From Polyangium fumosum (GTDB lineage: Bacteria > Myxococcota_A > Polyangia > Polyangiales > Polyangiaceae), in assembly GCF_005144585.1 (NCBI RefSeq), contig NZ_SSMQ01000010.1:62001-126000 (forward strand): a stretch of 64,000 bases of DNA, read 5' to 3'. Below the pieces are notes generated by a model. The model searched no databases. It had not been told where the DNA came from and saw only the letters and a program-made list of their open reading frames with translations. Shown piece by piece: positions 34,208-42,726 of this stretch (positions within the stretch are counted from its first letter, which is position 1; each line of letters starts with the position of its first letter). A program made the translations under genes and the position numbers.

Positions 34208-36388
34208 ATGGAACTTGCATTCGCCGAGCTCGTCGTCACGGGGACCGAGGTGCGCCGCGTGCTCTCGCTCCGGGGGCAGGAGGCGCTCTCGACCCTGTTC
34301 CGGTACGAGGTCGAGGTCGAAGTGGAGCTGCCGCTGCCCGACGTCGACGTGGTGATCGGCGCGGAAGCGACGCTCACCCTGCGGGATCAGGCGCACAAGG
34401 AGCGCGTGGTCACGGGCGTGGTGGCCGAGGCGAGCGCCCGGGCGCTCGACAACGAGCGCGGGCGGGCGACGATCGTCCTCCGGCCGATGATGTGGCGACA
34501 ATCGCTCGGCCGTGACTGCTACGCGTCGCAGGACGTCCGCGTGCAGGACGTCGTCGACGACGTGCTCGCCGACTACACCGGGAAATACCGCTGGGCGCTC
34601 ACGCGCAGCTACCCGCGTTACCCCTACCGCGCGCAGTACCGCGAGGACGACTGGACCTACGTGAGCCGCCTCCTGGAGGAGGAGGGGATTTACTACTGGT
34701 TCGATCACGACGCGGGCTCGATCACCGTCTTCTCGGACAACTCCGCGGCCGCGCCGGAGATGCCGGGCGGCGCGCTCCTGCCCTGGGTGCGCGAGAGCGC
34801 GCTGCAGCCGAAGCAGGACGCGGTGACGCAGCTCGGCTCGATGAGCGCCGCGTCGACGGGCCGATTCGAGGCGAAGTCGTACGACCTCAAGCGGCCGCTC
34901 GTGCCGATCAAGGCGAAGGCCGGCGCGGGCCGGCACGAGGTGTACGACGCGCCGGGCGGCGGCACGGGGATGGAGGCGATCCTCGAAGTGCGGGTGCGCG
35001 ATCAGCGCGACGCAGCCGTGGCGGCGCGGGCGGGCGTGATGGGGTTGTCGACGAGCGTGCGCCCCTTCCCCGGCGTCACGCTCGAGATCGACGGGCACCC
35101 GGTCGCCAAGATGAACGGGCGTTACCTCGTGACGCGCGTGGAGGTCGACGGGGACGAGCATCAGCCGTGCGACACGCGCTTCTGGGCGATCCGGGCCGAG
35201 GTCGTGTTCCGGCCGCAGCGGTTGACGCCGGAGGCGAAGCAGGCGGGGCTCCAGCTCGGGCAGGTGATCGGGCCCGACGGGCAGGAGGTGCATCCGGACG
35301 AGCTCGCGCGGGTGCGGACGATCCTGCACTGGGACCGGCTCGGCCCGCGCAACGAGAAGGGCGGCACGTGGATGCGCGTGGCGCAACGCGCGGCCCCTGG
35401 ATCGATGCTCTTCCCGCGCATGGGCTGGAACGTCGCGACCTTCAACGAGGAGGGCGGCGTCGACGCGCCGAGCGTGATCTGGCGCATCCACGACGGCGAG
35501 CGCCTGCCCGAGTACAAGCTGCCCGGGAACATGACGCGCGTCGTGTGGAAGACGGCGACGGTGCCTGCGGACGGCACGGCGAACGAGATCTACTTCGAGG
35601 ACCGGATGGCCGCCGAGGAGATGTTCATCAACGCCTCGCGCGACATGAACTACATCGTCCTCGATTCGCGCTGGGAGAGCATCCAGAACGACTCCACGCG
35701 CACGGTCGCGGCGAACCACGACCTGACGATCCACGCCTCGCAGGAGGAGCGCGTGATCGGCGATCAGCGGATCACGATCGGCGGCAACGAGACGCTGACG
35801 GTCTCGGGCCTGCGCATCAAGACGGTCTCGGCCAACGAGACGGAGACCGTGGGCGGCTCGCGGACGATCCGCGTGGGCGACGCGCACCGCACGTCCGTGA
35901 AGGGAGATCGCACGCTCTCCGTCGGCGGATCGCTCATCGAGATCACGCCGAACAACATCAACCGGACGTCACGCGACATGGTGACGGTCGTCGGCGGCAG
36001 CGTCGTGAAGGTCGCGAACGAGGACGTCTCCGAGGTCGCGCGCAAGGACTCGGTGCAGGTCATCGGCGGCTCGAAGATCGAGGTGGCGAAGAAGGACCAC
36101 GCGCTCGACGTGAACACGGCGTGGACCGAGGAGGTCGGGGGCTCGATCGTCTGCGTGTCGAACGAGAAGTACCTCGACAACGCCGACACGACGGCGAGGT
36201 GGAACGTCACATCGGCCGTCGTCGGCAGCGCGCCGGTCGTGCACATCGAGGCGGTCGAGAGCATCCGCTTCACGTGTGGATCGAGCGTGCTCACGATGAC
36301 CACGGACGCGATCACGATCACGACCCCGAGCCTCGATTTGTCCGGCGCGACGTTCGACGCCGACAGCGGGATGATCGAGCACAACTGA
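34208..36388 (+). CDS. vgrG: Type VI secretion spike protein VgrG (copy 2), divergent
   Basis: A 726-residue VgrG with the head domain (YRAQYREDDWTYVSRLLEEEG at about 140-160) and OB fold (HPDELARVRTILHWDR). Unlike the neighbours, the canonical 'EGDPDRPVI.GRV' turn is replaced by EGGVDAPSVIWRIHDGE, and the segment leading to the beta-helix differs. The C-terminus is a repeat beta-helix (DQRITIGGNETLTVSG, VGGSRTIRVGDAHR). It starts 13 bases after vgrG1 with GGAG upstream. Divergence at the OB-fold turn suggests a specialised subunit rather than a simple duplicate. Confidence 0.93.
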   Translation: MELAFAELVVTGTEVRRVLSLRGQEALSTLFRYEVEVEVELPLPDVDVVIGAEATLTLRDQAHKERVVTGVVAEASARALDNERGRATIVLRPMMWRQSLGRDCYASQDVRVQDVVDDVLADYTGKYRWALTRSYPRYPYRAQYREDDWTYVSRLLEEEGIYYWFDHDAGSITVFSDNSAAAPEMPGGALLPWVRESALQPKQDAVTQLGSMSAASTGRFEAKSYDLKRPLVPIKAKAGAGRHEVYDAPGGGTGMEAILEVRVRDQRDAAVAARAGVMGLSTSVRPFPGVTLEIDGHPVAKMNGRYLVTRVEVDGDEHQPCDTRFWAIRAEVVFRPQRLTPEAKQAGLQLGQVIGPDGQEVHPDELARVRTILHWDRLGPRNEKGGTWMRVAQRAAPGSMLFPRMGWNVATFNEEGGVDAPSVIWRIHDGERLPEYKLPGNMTRVVWKTATVPADGTANEIYFEDRMAAEEMFINASRDMNYIVLDSRWESIQNDSTRTVAANHDLTIHASQEERVIGDQRITIGGNETLTVSGLRIKTVSANETETVGGSRTIRVGDAHRTSVKGDRTLSVGGSLIEITPNNINRTSRDMVTVVGGSVVKVANEDVSEVARKDSVQVIGGSKIEVAKKDHALDVNTAWTEEVGGSIVCVSNEKYLDNADTTARWNVTSAVVGSAPVVHIEAVESIRFTCGSSVLTMTTDAITITTPSLDLSGATFDADSGMIEHN

Positions 36389-36398
36389 GGAGGACGCC

Positions 36399-38609
36399 GT
36401 GGCAACCGAGGATCCGCTTCGTTACTTCCTCTCGCTCGGGGGCACGACGTACCCCGTCAAGACCATCGCGGGCGAGGAGGCGCTCTCGCGGACGTACCGC
36501 TTCGAGATCACGCTCCAGCTCGAGCCCACCGATCCGCTGGATCCGGACGCGCTCATCTTCACGGAGGCCACGCTCACGCTCACGCGCGCCGCCGACGAGC
36601 GGCGGATCCTGGGTGTGGTGACCGAGATCAAGCGCGCCGCGACGCGCAAGGGCAACGCGGGCACGGGCAAGGTGACGCTCGTGCTCGAGCCACGCCTCGC
36701 GACCACGAGGCACCGCGTCGACATCCGGATCTTCCGCGACAAATCCGCGCCCGAGATCGTGGCCGAGGTGATCGGCGCGCACGGCGTGACGGTGGAGCCG
36801 CGGCTCGTGGGGTCGTACGTGAAGCGCCCGTACTGCGTGCAGATGCGCGAGTCGGACTTCGATTTCGCGTCGCGGCTGCTCGAAGACGAGGGGATCTTCT
36901 ACGTGGTCGACGACGAGGGCCGCATGGTCCTCGGCGACTTCACGAGCGCGTACGTCGAGGGCGCGGGGACGCTCGCGTTCCACCACGACTCGGGGCTGCA
37001 CGAGAACCGCGACGCGGTCTTCGAGGTCGGCTGGGCGGGCCGCGCGACGCCGGGCAAGGTCTCGCTGCGCGACTTCAACCCGGAGCGGCCGCGCCTCGAC
37101 ATGGACGTCTCGGCCAAGGGACCGACGGCGTGGGGGCCCGAGTGGTACGACTATCCGGGCGAGTACGAGCTGCCCGCGCAGGGCCAGGCCAAGGCGAACC
37201 TCCGGGCCGCGGCGCTCGCCTGCGCCAAGCGCCGCCTCGCGGGCCGATCGACGGCGGGGCGCATGGCGACGGGCACGATCTTCTCGCTCGTCGATGCGCC
37301 CTCGGGGGTCACGGACGGCGCGTACGTGCTCACGAAGATCGCGCACGCGTGGGATCGGACCGCGTCGTCGTTCTCGATCGCGTTCGAGGCGCTGCCCGCG
37401 GACGTGGTGTACCGCCCGCTCTGCGAGACCTACGTGCCGACCTTGCCGAACCCGCTCACGGGCTTCGTGACGGGCCCCGCGGGCGCGGACATCCACACGG
37501 ACGCGTGGGGCCGCGTGAAGGTGCATTTCCCGTGGGATCGGCTCCAGCCGAAGGACGACACCTGCTCGCACTGGATCCCGGTGTTGCAGGACAACACGGG
37601 CCGCTCGTCGGCGATGCCGCGCACCGGCTGGGAGGTGCTCTGCCAGTTCCTGGAGGGCGATCCGGACCGGCCCGTCATCCTCGGGCGTGTCTTCAACGCG
37701 GCCGATCCTTTCCTCGAAGAGCTGCCGATCCGCAAGATGCGCACGTCGCTGCACTCGCTGACCTCGCCGCGCTCGACGGACAAACCCTCGGGCTACAACA
37801 TGATCCGCTTCGACGATCTGGCCGGCGCGCAGGAGATCCACGTCCACGCGCAGAAGGACCAGAACATCGTCGTCGCGAACAACCAGGACGAGAAGGTCGG
37901 CAACGTCGAGCAGCGGACCGTCAAGGGCAACGAGGCGATCCGGATCGGCGCGAACGAGACGATCCACGTGACGGACGACAGCGCGTCGAAGGTCGACGGC
38001 AACCTGACCGTGAACATCGGCGGCAACCGCACCGCGACCATCTCGGCCTCGCAGACCGACACGGTCCACAAGGACCACACGATCACGATCGGCGGCTCGC
38101 ACCTGCGTGACACGCACACGGACGACAACGTCGCGGTCGAGCAAAACATGACGGAGCTCATCGCCGGGCACGTCTTCGAGCAGTCCGGCCACACCAACGC
38201 GGTCACGGGCGGCACGACGTCGACGCTCGTCGTGGGCGGCTCGATCGTCGAGATCGGCAAGCTCAACAAGGCCGAGAACACGGAGAAGCTCCGCAACGAG
38301 GCCGTGGGCGGCCTCGCCTTCAGCAAGGCCGACGAGAAGCACACGTCGCGCGCCGAGGAGTCGCGCACGACGACCGTGGCGGGCAACTACGCCGTCGTGT
38401 CGCTGAAGGAGCTGCTCCTCGCGGGCCTCGAAGAGCTCCGCATCGAGTCGACGAGCACGACCCTCAACGCGCCCGAGATCACGCTCAAGGTCGGCGACAC
38501 CGAGATCCACCTGAAGAACGGCAGGATCGACATGAAGGCGCCGAGCGAGATCACGATCGACACGCAGCAGGCGAACAACCTCGCGTCGACGACGTCGTCG
38601 CAGAACTGA
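36399..38609 (+). CDS. vgrG: Type VI secretion spike protein VgrG (copy 3)
   Basis: A 736-residue VgrG, the most canonical of the three: YCVQMRESDFDFASRLLEDEG in the head, HTDAWGRVKVHFPWDR in the OB fold, and the intact EGDPDRPVILGRVFNAADPF turn. The C-terminal beta-helix has repeats such as NEAIRIGANETIHVTDD and NLTVNIGGNRTATIS, followed by a short tail (NGRIDMKAPSEITIDTQQ). The start is GTG at 36399 with GAGGAGG upstream, ten bases after vgrG2. No enzymatic extension is seen, so a separate PAAR-like effector probably docks at its tip. Confidence 0.95.
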   Translation: MATEDPLRYFLSLGGTTYPVKTIAGEEALSRTYRFEITLQLEPTDPLDPDALIFTEATLTLTRAADERRILGVVTEIKRAATRKGNAGTGKVTLVLEPRLATTRHRVDIRIFRDKSAPEIVAEVIGAHGVTVEPRLVGSYVKRPYCVQMRESDFDFASRLLEDEGIFYVVDDEGRMVLGDFTSAYVEGAGTLAFHHDSGLHENRDAVFEVGWAGRATPGKVSLRDFNPERPRLDMDVSAKGPTAWGPEWYDYPGEYELPAQGQAKANLRAAALACAKRRLAGRSTAGRMATGTIFSLVDAPSGVTDGAYVLTKIAHAWDRTASSFSIAFEALPADVVYRPLCETYVPTLPNPLTGFVTGPAGADIHTDAWGRVKVHFPWDRLQPKDDTCSHWIPVLQDNTGRSSAMPRTGWEVLCQFLEGDPDRPVILGRVFNAADPFLEELPIRKMRTSLHSLTSPRSTDKPSGYNMIRFDDLAGAQEIHVHAQKDQNIVVANNQDEKVGNVEQRTVKGNEAIRIGANETIHVTDDSASKVDGNLTVNIGGNRTATISASQTDTVHKDHTITIGGSHLRDTHTDDNVAVEQNMTELIAGHVFEQSGHTNAVTGGTTSTLVVGGSIVEIGKLNKAENTEKLRNEAVGGLAFSKADEKHTSRAEESRTTTVAGNYAVVSLKELLLAGLEELRIESTSTTLNAPEITLKVGDTEIHLKNGRIDMKAPSEITIDTQQANNLASTTSSQN

Positions 38610-38617
38610 GGAACGCG

Positions 38618-39379
38618 ATGGCCCACACGAACTACGTCTATCGCATCCTCCACCGGCCGGCGTCGCACGCGCGCGCGCTCCTCAACGGCGTCCCGATCTA
38701 CGACCGGATCGTCCCCGACAACATCGCGCCGATCGGCCCCGTCACGCACTGGCTCGTCCGCGGCGAGAACACGATCACGGTGGAGCTCTCGCCCTCGCCG
38801 CGCTCGCCCCTCGCGCCGGACCTCGGGCCGCATTTCGAGATCTCCGTGCGGCTCGCGGAGGACCTGGATCGCGCCATCTTCACCTGGGACTACCCGAAGA
38901 GCGTCGCCGCGCTGAGCTTGCCGATCGATCTGCCCCTCGTGGGCGGCGGCGTGCTGCGCATCGACGACGACCTGCCCGATCCCGTGTACCGGCGCGGCTC
39001 GCGCGAGGAGTTCCCGGTCGAGGGCACCGCCGATCAACGCGCGGCCGTGCAGGAGCTCTACGACGCGTTCGCGACACGTGACGCCGGGCGCTTCGAGTCC
39101 GCGATGGATCTCAAGGTGAGCGAGTTCGAGCGGTATTACGGGCCGCAGCCCCTCTCGCGCGCCGAGGCCATGAAGCGGATGAACGAGCCGTGGGTCATGG
39201 AGCCCTTCGACGCGCACGACCTGCGCTTCGACCGGTATGTCGACGGCCGCGTCGCCTACGTGCGCCGCGCCTCCGGCAAGCCCGCGGTGCGCGCGCAGCA
39301 CCGTGACGAACCCACGCTCGGCTGGGGCGCGAACTTCTACATGACGCGGCTCGATGGGCGCTGGCGCGTTTTCTGCTGA
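38618..39379 (+). CDS. Unknown protein between vgrG3 and PAAR-like effector gene
   Basis: A 253-residue cytosolic protein. The N-terminal 110 residues are mainly beta, with segments such as ALLNGVPIYDRIVPDNI, TITVELSPSPRSP and HFEISVRLAEDLD; the C-terminal part (about 130-253) is mixed, with EELYDAF-like and RAEAMKRMNEPWVMEPFDAHDL helices and a strand pair ending DGRWRVF. No signal peptide or known motif. Position suggests a chaperone or immunity protein for the next gene's product; both are inference only. GAGGA lies in front of the ATG. Confidence 0.6.
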   Translation: MAHTNYVYRILHRPASHARALLNGVPIYDRIVPDNIAPIGPVTHWLVRGENTITVELSPSPRSPLAPDLGPHFEISVRLAEDLDRAIFTWDYPKSVAALSLPIDLPLVGGGVLRIDDDLPDPVYRRGSREEFPVEGTADQRAAVQELYDAFATRDAGRFESAMDLKVSEFERYYGPQPLSRAEAMKRMNEPWVMEPFDAHDLRFDRYVDGRVAYVRRASGKPAVRAQHRDEPTLGWGANFYMTRLDGRWRVFC

Positions 39380-39412
39380 CGAACCGATCTCGAGGCGACG
39401 GAGGGACGAGCG

Positions 39413-41206
39413 ATGGGCGCGACCGTGACGAACGAAGACCGCGGGGTCACGACGAAGACCAGCGAGCACACCGCGATGACGATCGGCCCGACGGACGTCT
39501 GCTTCGATCCGCCGAAGCAGAAGCCCGTCCCGCACATCAACCACGTGACGACGGACAAGGCCGTCGAGCACACGTCCGGCAAGACCCTCTTCCAGAACGG
39601 CAACGTCGTGCGCGTGGGCGAGGCGATCACGCCGAGTGATCCCGCGCATGGGGACTCGGGCGGCGGCGTCGTGAGCGGCACGTACCGCGAGGAGGCGCGG
39701 GCGACGAGCGGCTCGCCGGACGTCCGCGCCGAGGGCCTGCCGCCCGCGCGGACCGACGATCCGACGACGCAGAACCATTCGAACACGACGGGCAAGATCC
39801 TGCAGGACGTGCCGCCGGAGCTGCTCACGGACAACCCCGAGGAGTTCTTCAAGCGCTGCTCCTACGACACGTCGCAGATCAAGGGTGGTGACGAAGAGGC
39901 CCCGTTCGTCGGCAACATGCCGCAGATCGACATCAAGCGCGGCGACGAGATCAAGGTCGTGGCGACGCGGAAGAACGCGAAGGTGCCCGACGCGCCGCCG
40001 GACTGCGTCCAGCCGCCGCACATGAAGTGGCTGCTCAGCCGTTCGGGCGGCCTGACGGCGCTCGGCGCCGCGGTCCCGGAGAAGACCGGCGAGATGACGG
40101 GCGACGAGATCACGCTCGGCGAGGACTGGAACCCGCCGTATGGCGGCCCGATCGAGTTCTCCGGCGAGGCCACGCAGAACGAATCCACCGCGACGAGGCG
40201 CCGGCGCATCAACGACAAGAACAACTACGCGCAGCAAAACGCGGCGGCGCGTGGCTCGTCGCGCGTCGAGAACCAGGACGGGCGGCGGGCGTACCAGCAG
40301 ATCCAGTACGACAAACGGCTGGAAGAAGCGGCGCTGAACAACCTGCGCACGCTGGCCGAGTTCCTCTGGGCCTGGCGCGCGTACCAGAACCCGGTCCGGG
40401 TCCTGATCACGGGCAGCGCGTGCAGCGGCGGGGTCAGCTACGAGGTGCACTGTTATCCCGAGGGGGAGTTCACCTTCGAGATGCCGCTCGAGCCCGTCAT
40501 CCGGGTGGGCCGCTGGATCAACCGCAGCCTCGAGACCGTCCAGCAGTTCGCGCGGCTCGGCCGGGTCGAGACCGAGGGCAGCATCATTGCCCCCGGCGAC
40601 GACTTCAAGGTCGAGCTCCAGTTCAAGTGGGAGCCGGGCGAGGACGCGGACCTCTACCAGATGGTCCGCACCGCGGAGGTCAGCGTCAGCGGCCTCCTGT
40701 TCGAGCTGAAGTTCGAGGCGAGCTGCCCGCTCACGAACTTCCTCGCCATCATCCCGTTCGTCGGCGGCATCGCCGCGAGCGCGGTCGGCTGGATCATCCA
40801 GCGCATGGGCGCCGAGGCGAGCATCGGGTTCGGCGTCGAGGTGAGCGTCTCGGCGGCGGCGTACATCTCGTTCAACTGGACGAAGGCGCGGGGCTGGAAA
40901 TGGGACACGGCGGGCGTGAAGCTGCCGGTCGAGGTCAAGATCTACGCCTTCATCCGCGTCCAGGTGCGTGACTGGCTGCAGATCGAGGGCCGGATCCAGG
41001 TCCAGGCGGAATGGGCGTTGCTCCTCGAAGCGAGCGACGCCGGCCTCGCGCTCAAGTCGGACGACGGCGAGCTCAAGGCGGGGCTGACGGGCCTCATCAA
41101 GATCGACGTCTGGTTCTACAGCTACGAGCAGACCGGCGAGTGGTGGCCCGATTGCCTCAAGACCGAGTTCAAGAAGACCGACCTCGCAACCCTCATCAGC
41201 AACTGA
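39413..41206 (+). CDS. PAAR-like (DUF4150) protein with uncharacterised C-terminal region
   Basis: A 597-residue protein. Residues about 10-130 match DUF4150, a PAAR-like spike-tip domain: MTIGPTDVCFDPPKQKPVPHINHV, then GKTLFQNGNVVRVGEAITPSDPAHGD and a GTYREEARATSGSPDVRAEG ending. Residues 180-340 form a charged, partly helical middle. Residues about 345-597 contain beta strands, a hydrophobic hairpin (NFLAIIPFVGGIAASAVGWIIQ, about 443-464) and further beta strands. No known toxin motif is recognised. As a PAAR-like fusion next to three vgrG genes it is a candidate secreted effector. Its stop overlaps the next start by one base (TGATG). Confidence 0.8.
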   Translation: MGATVTNEDRGVTTKTSEHTAMTIGPTDVCFDPPKQKPVPHINHVTTDKAVEHTSGKTLFQNGNVVRVGEAITPSDPAHGDSGGGVVSGTYREEARATSGSPDVRAEGLPPARTDDPTTQNHSNTTGKILQDVPPELLTDNPEEFFKRCSYDTSQIKGGDEEAPFVGNMPQIDIKRGDEIKVVATRKNAKVPDAPPDCVQPPHMKWLLSRSGGLTALGAAVPEKTGEMTGDEITLGEDWNPPYGGPIEFSGEATQNESTATRRRRINDKNNYAQQNAAARGSSRVENQDGRRAYQQIQYDKRLEEAALNNLRTLAEFLWAWRAYQNPVRVLITGSACSGGVSYEVHCYPEGEFTFEMPLEPVIRVGRWINRSLETVQQFARLGRVETEGSIIAPGDDFKVELQFKWEPGEDADLYQMVRTAEVSVSGLLFELKFEASCPLTNFLAIIPFVGGIAASAVGWIIQRMGAEASIGFGVEVSVSAAAYISFNWTKARGWKWDTAGVKLPVEVKIYAFIRVQVRDWLQIEGRIQVQAEWALLLEASDAGLALKSDDGELKAGLTGLIKIDVWFYSYEQTGEWWPDCLKTEFKKTDLATLISN

Positions 41207-42726
41207 TGCCCAAGGCCGCGCCCTTTCGCCGCATCCTCGTCGCGGAGTCGCCGGTTCGTCCCCCCGGAGAGCGCCACGCCAAACCCCTGCCCTGCCACGT
41301 CGGCGTGTTGCCCTGGACCGTCGATCGGAACTGGCTTTCGGTCTTCGTCGTCGCCACGTTCCGCTTCGACACGAGCGCGGCGCACCGGCCGATCCCGCTC
41401 GAACCCGCGCCGCCGCGGCGCCTCCAGGCAGGCCCCAGCGCGCCCGGCGAGCCTGCGCGGATCGACGACTTCGTCCCCTTGCGCCTTGCGGTCGATCTGA
41501 CGCTCACGGGGCACGTGGAGATCGTCCCCATGCCCTCCGGCACGCTCGGGCCGAGCGTCCGGCCGCGCCTCGCCGAGGTCGGCCTCGGGAGCCGACGCCT
41601 TCCCTTCATGGTCCACGCGGGAGAACCCGGGCGGATCCCGCTCCGGCCGCCGCACACGCAGACGCCGCACGGCCGCGTGATCGATCTCGGGCCGGAGGCC
41701 TGCCACGACGGATCGAGGCACCATTTTCAGCACCCGGAGAAGTTCGACCTGAGCGTCTACCAGGCCGGGACGCCGGAGATCTCGTACGAGGTCGAAGAGG
41801 TGACGTCGATCCACCTCGCGGGGCTCGGGCCGGATCCCGCGGCGGCGTGGGAGATCGCGCTGCCGGCGTACGCGCCGCGCGCGCTCGTGGACTACAGCTC
41901 CGCGCGCGTGCGCCGCGGCGACGTCCAGCTCTTCGTCGACGGCGTCGCGATCGACCTGGATCGATCGACGGTGGACGTGACCTGGCGTGGCCTCGTCGAG
42001 ACCACGGACCAACCGCACATCGACGTGGACCGGATCGTGATCGGCTGGGCGCCTCCGAAGCGCTGGAGCGAGGACGCGGCAGGCGCGTGGGACGATGTCC
42101 TGCGGGAGCTGCCGCGCGGGCGGTTCCGCTTCGCGGCGGAGCACGAGGACGCACGGAAGGGCGAGGATCCGCCCGCCCTGAGCCAAGAGGAGCTCTTGAT
42201 GGCGCGGTACGAGACGTGGGGACACCCGAACGCCGCCGAGCCGGAGATGCTGCCGCACGAGGCCGCAGAGGTCGCGGCGGAGCTCGCCGAGCAGCGATGG
42301 CCTCGCAGCGAGGTGCTCGCGAAGAACGGCATCGACGACTACACGTGGGGGATCGAGGAGCGCGCGTGGGCGCAGCGGCTCGCGAGCGTGCGCGAGGAGG
42401 CCGACGGCGGGCCGAGCGCGGCGTACGTCAAGGCCTACCAGCGCGCCTCGGAGGCGCTCGCGACGCCGCGGGAGGCCGAGATCACGCCCAAGGAGTTCGT
42501 GGCGATCGCGGCGAAGATGCGGCGCGAGGATCCGACGCAGGTGCTCGCCAAAGCTGGGCTCGGGATCGCGGCGTTTGGTCGGCTCGAACGGCGCTTCCGC
42601 GAGAAGGCCGCCGAGGACAAGGCGTTCGCCGCGGAGCTCGCGCGCCTCGTGGCCGACGAAGAGGCGCGCCGCGACGGGCCGAAGCTTAGCGAGGCCGAGA
42701 CGAAGAACGAGGAGGGCCGCCGATGA
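41206..42726 (+). CDS. DUF2169-like protein with helical C-terminal extension
   Basis: A 506-residue protein. Residues about 10-300 have the DUF2169 layout: KPLPCHVGVLPWTVDRNWLSVFVVATFRFD near the start, DFVPLRLAVDLTLTGHVEIVP, a central EACHDGSRHHFQHPEKFD segment and strands ending near DVTWRGLVETTDQP. Residues about 330-506 are helical and charged, with repeated short units that resemble each other (EPEMLPHEAAEVAAELAEQRW; TPKEFVAIAAKMRREDPTQVLAKAGL). It is coupled by overlaps to the effector gene upstream and the synthase-like gene downstream, which makes it the best candidate for the effector's dedicated loading adaptor. Confidence 0.75.
   Translation: MPKAAPFRRILVAESPVRPPGERHAKPLPCHVGVLPWTVDRNWLSVFVVATFRFDTSAAHRPIPLEPAPPRRLQAGPSAPGEPARIDDFVPLRLAVDLTLTGHVEIVPMPSGTLGPSVRPRLAEVGLGSRRLPFMVHAGEPGRIPLRPPHTQTPHGRVIDLGPEACHDGSRHHFQHPEKFDLSVYQAGTPEISYEVEEVTSIHLAGLGPDPAAAWEIALPAYAPRALVDYSSARVRRGDVQLFVDGVAIDLDRSTVDVTWRGLVETTDQPHIDVDRIVIGWAPPKRWSEDAAGAWDDVLRELPRGRFRFAAEHEDARKGEDPPALSQEELLMARYETWGHPNAAEPEMLPHEAAEVAAELAEQRWPRSEVLAKNGIDDYTWGIEERAWAQRLASVREEADGGPSAAYVKAYQRASEALATPREAEITPKEFVAIAAKMRREDPTQVLAKAGLGIAAFGRLERRFREKAAEDKAFAAELARLVADEEARRDGPKLSEAETKNEEGRR

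Noticed and set aside
28162-34377. A 2071-codon open frame on the minus strand over the pseudoprotease, DUF2169 and vgrG1 genes
   Set aside because: It runs antisense to well-supported genes, has no family similarity, and is an expected by-product of high GC content.
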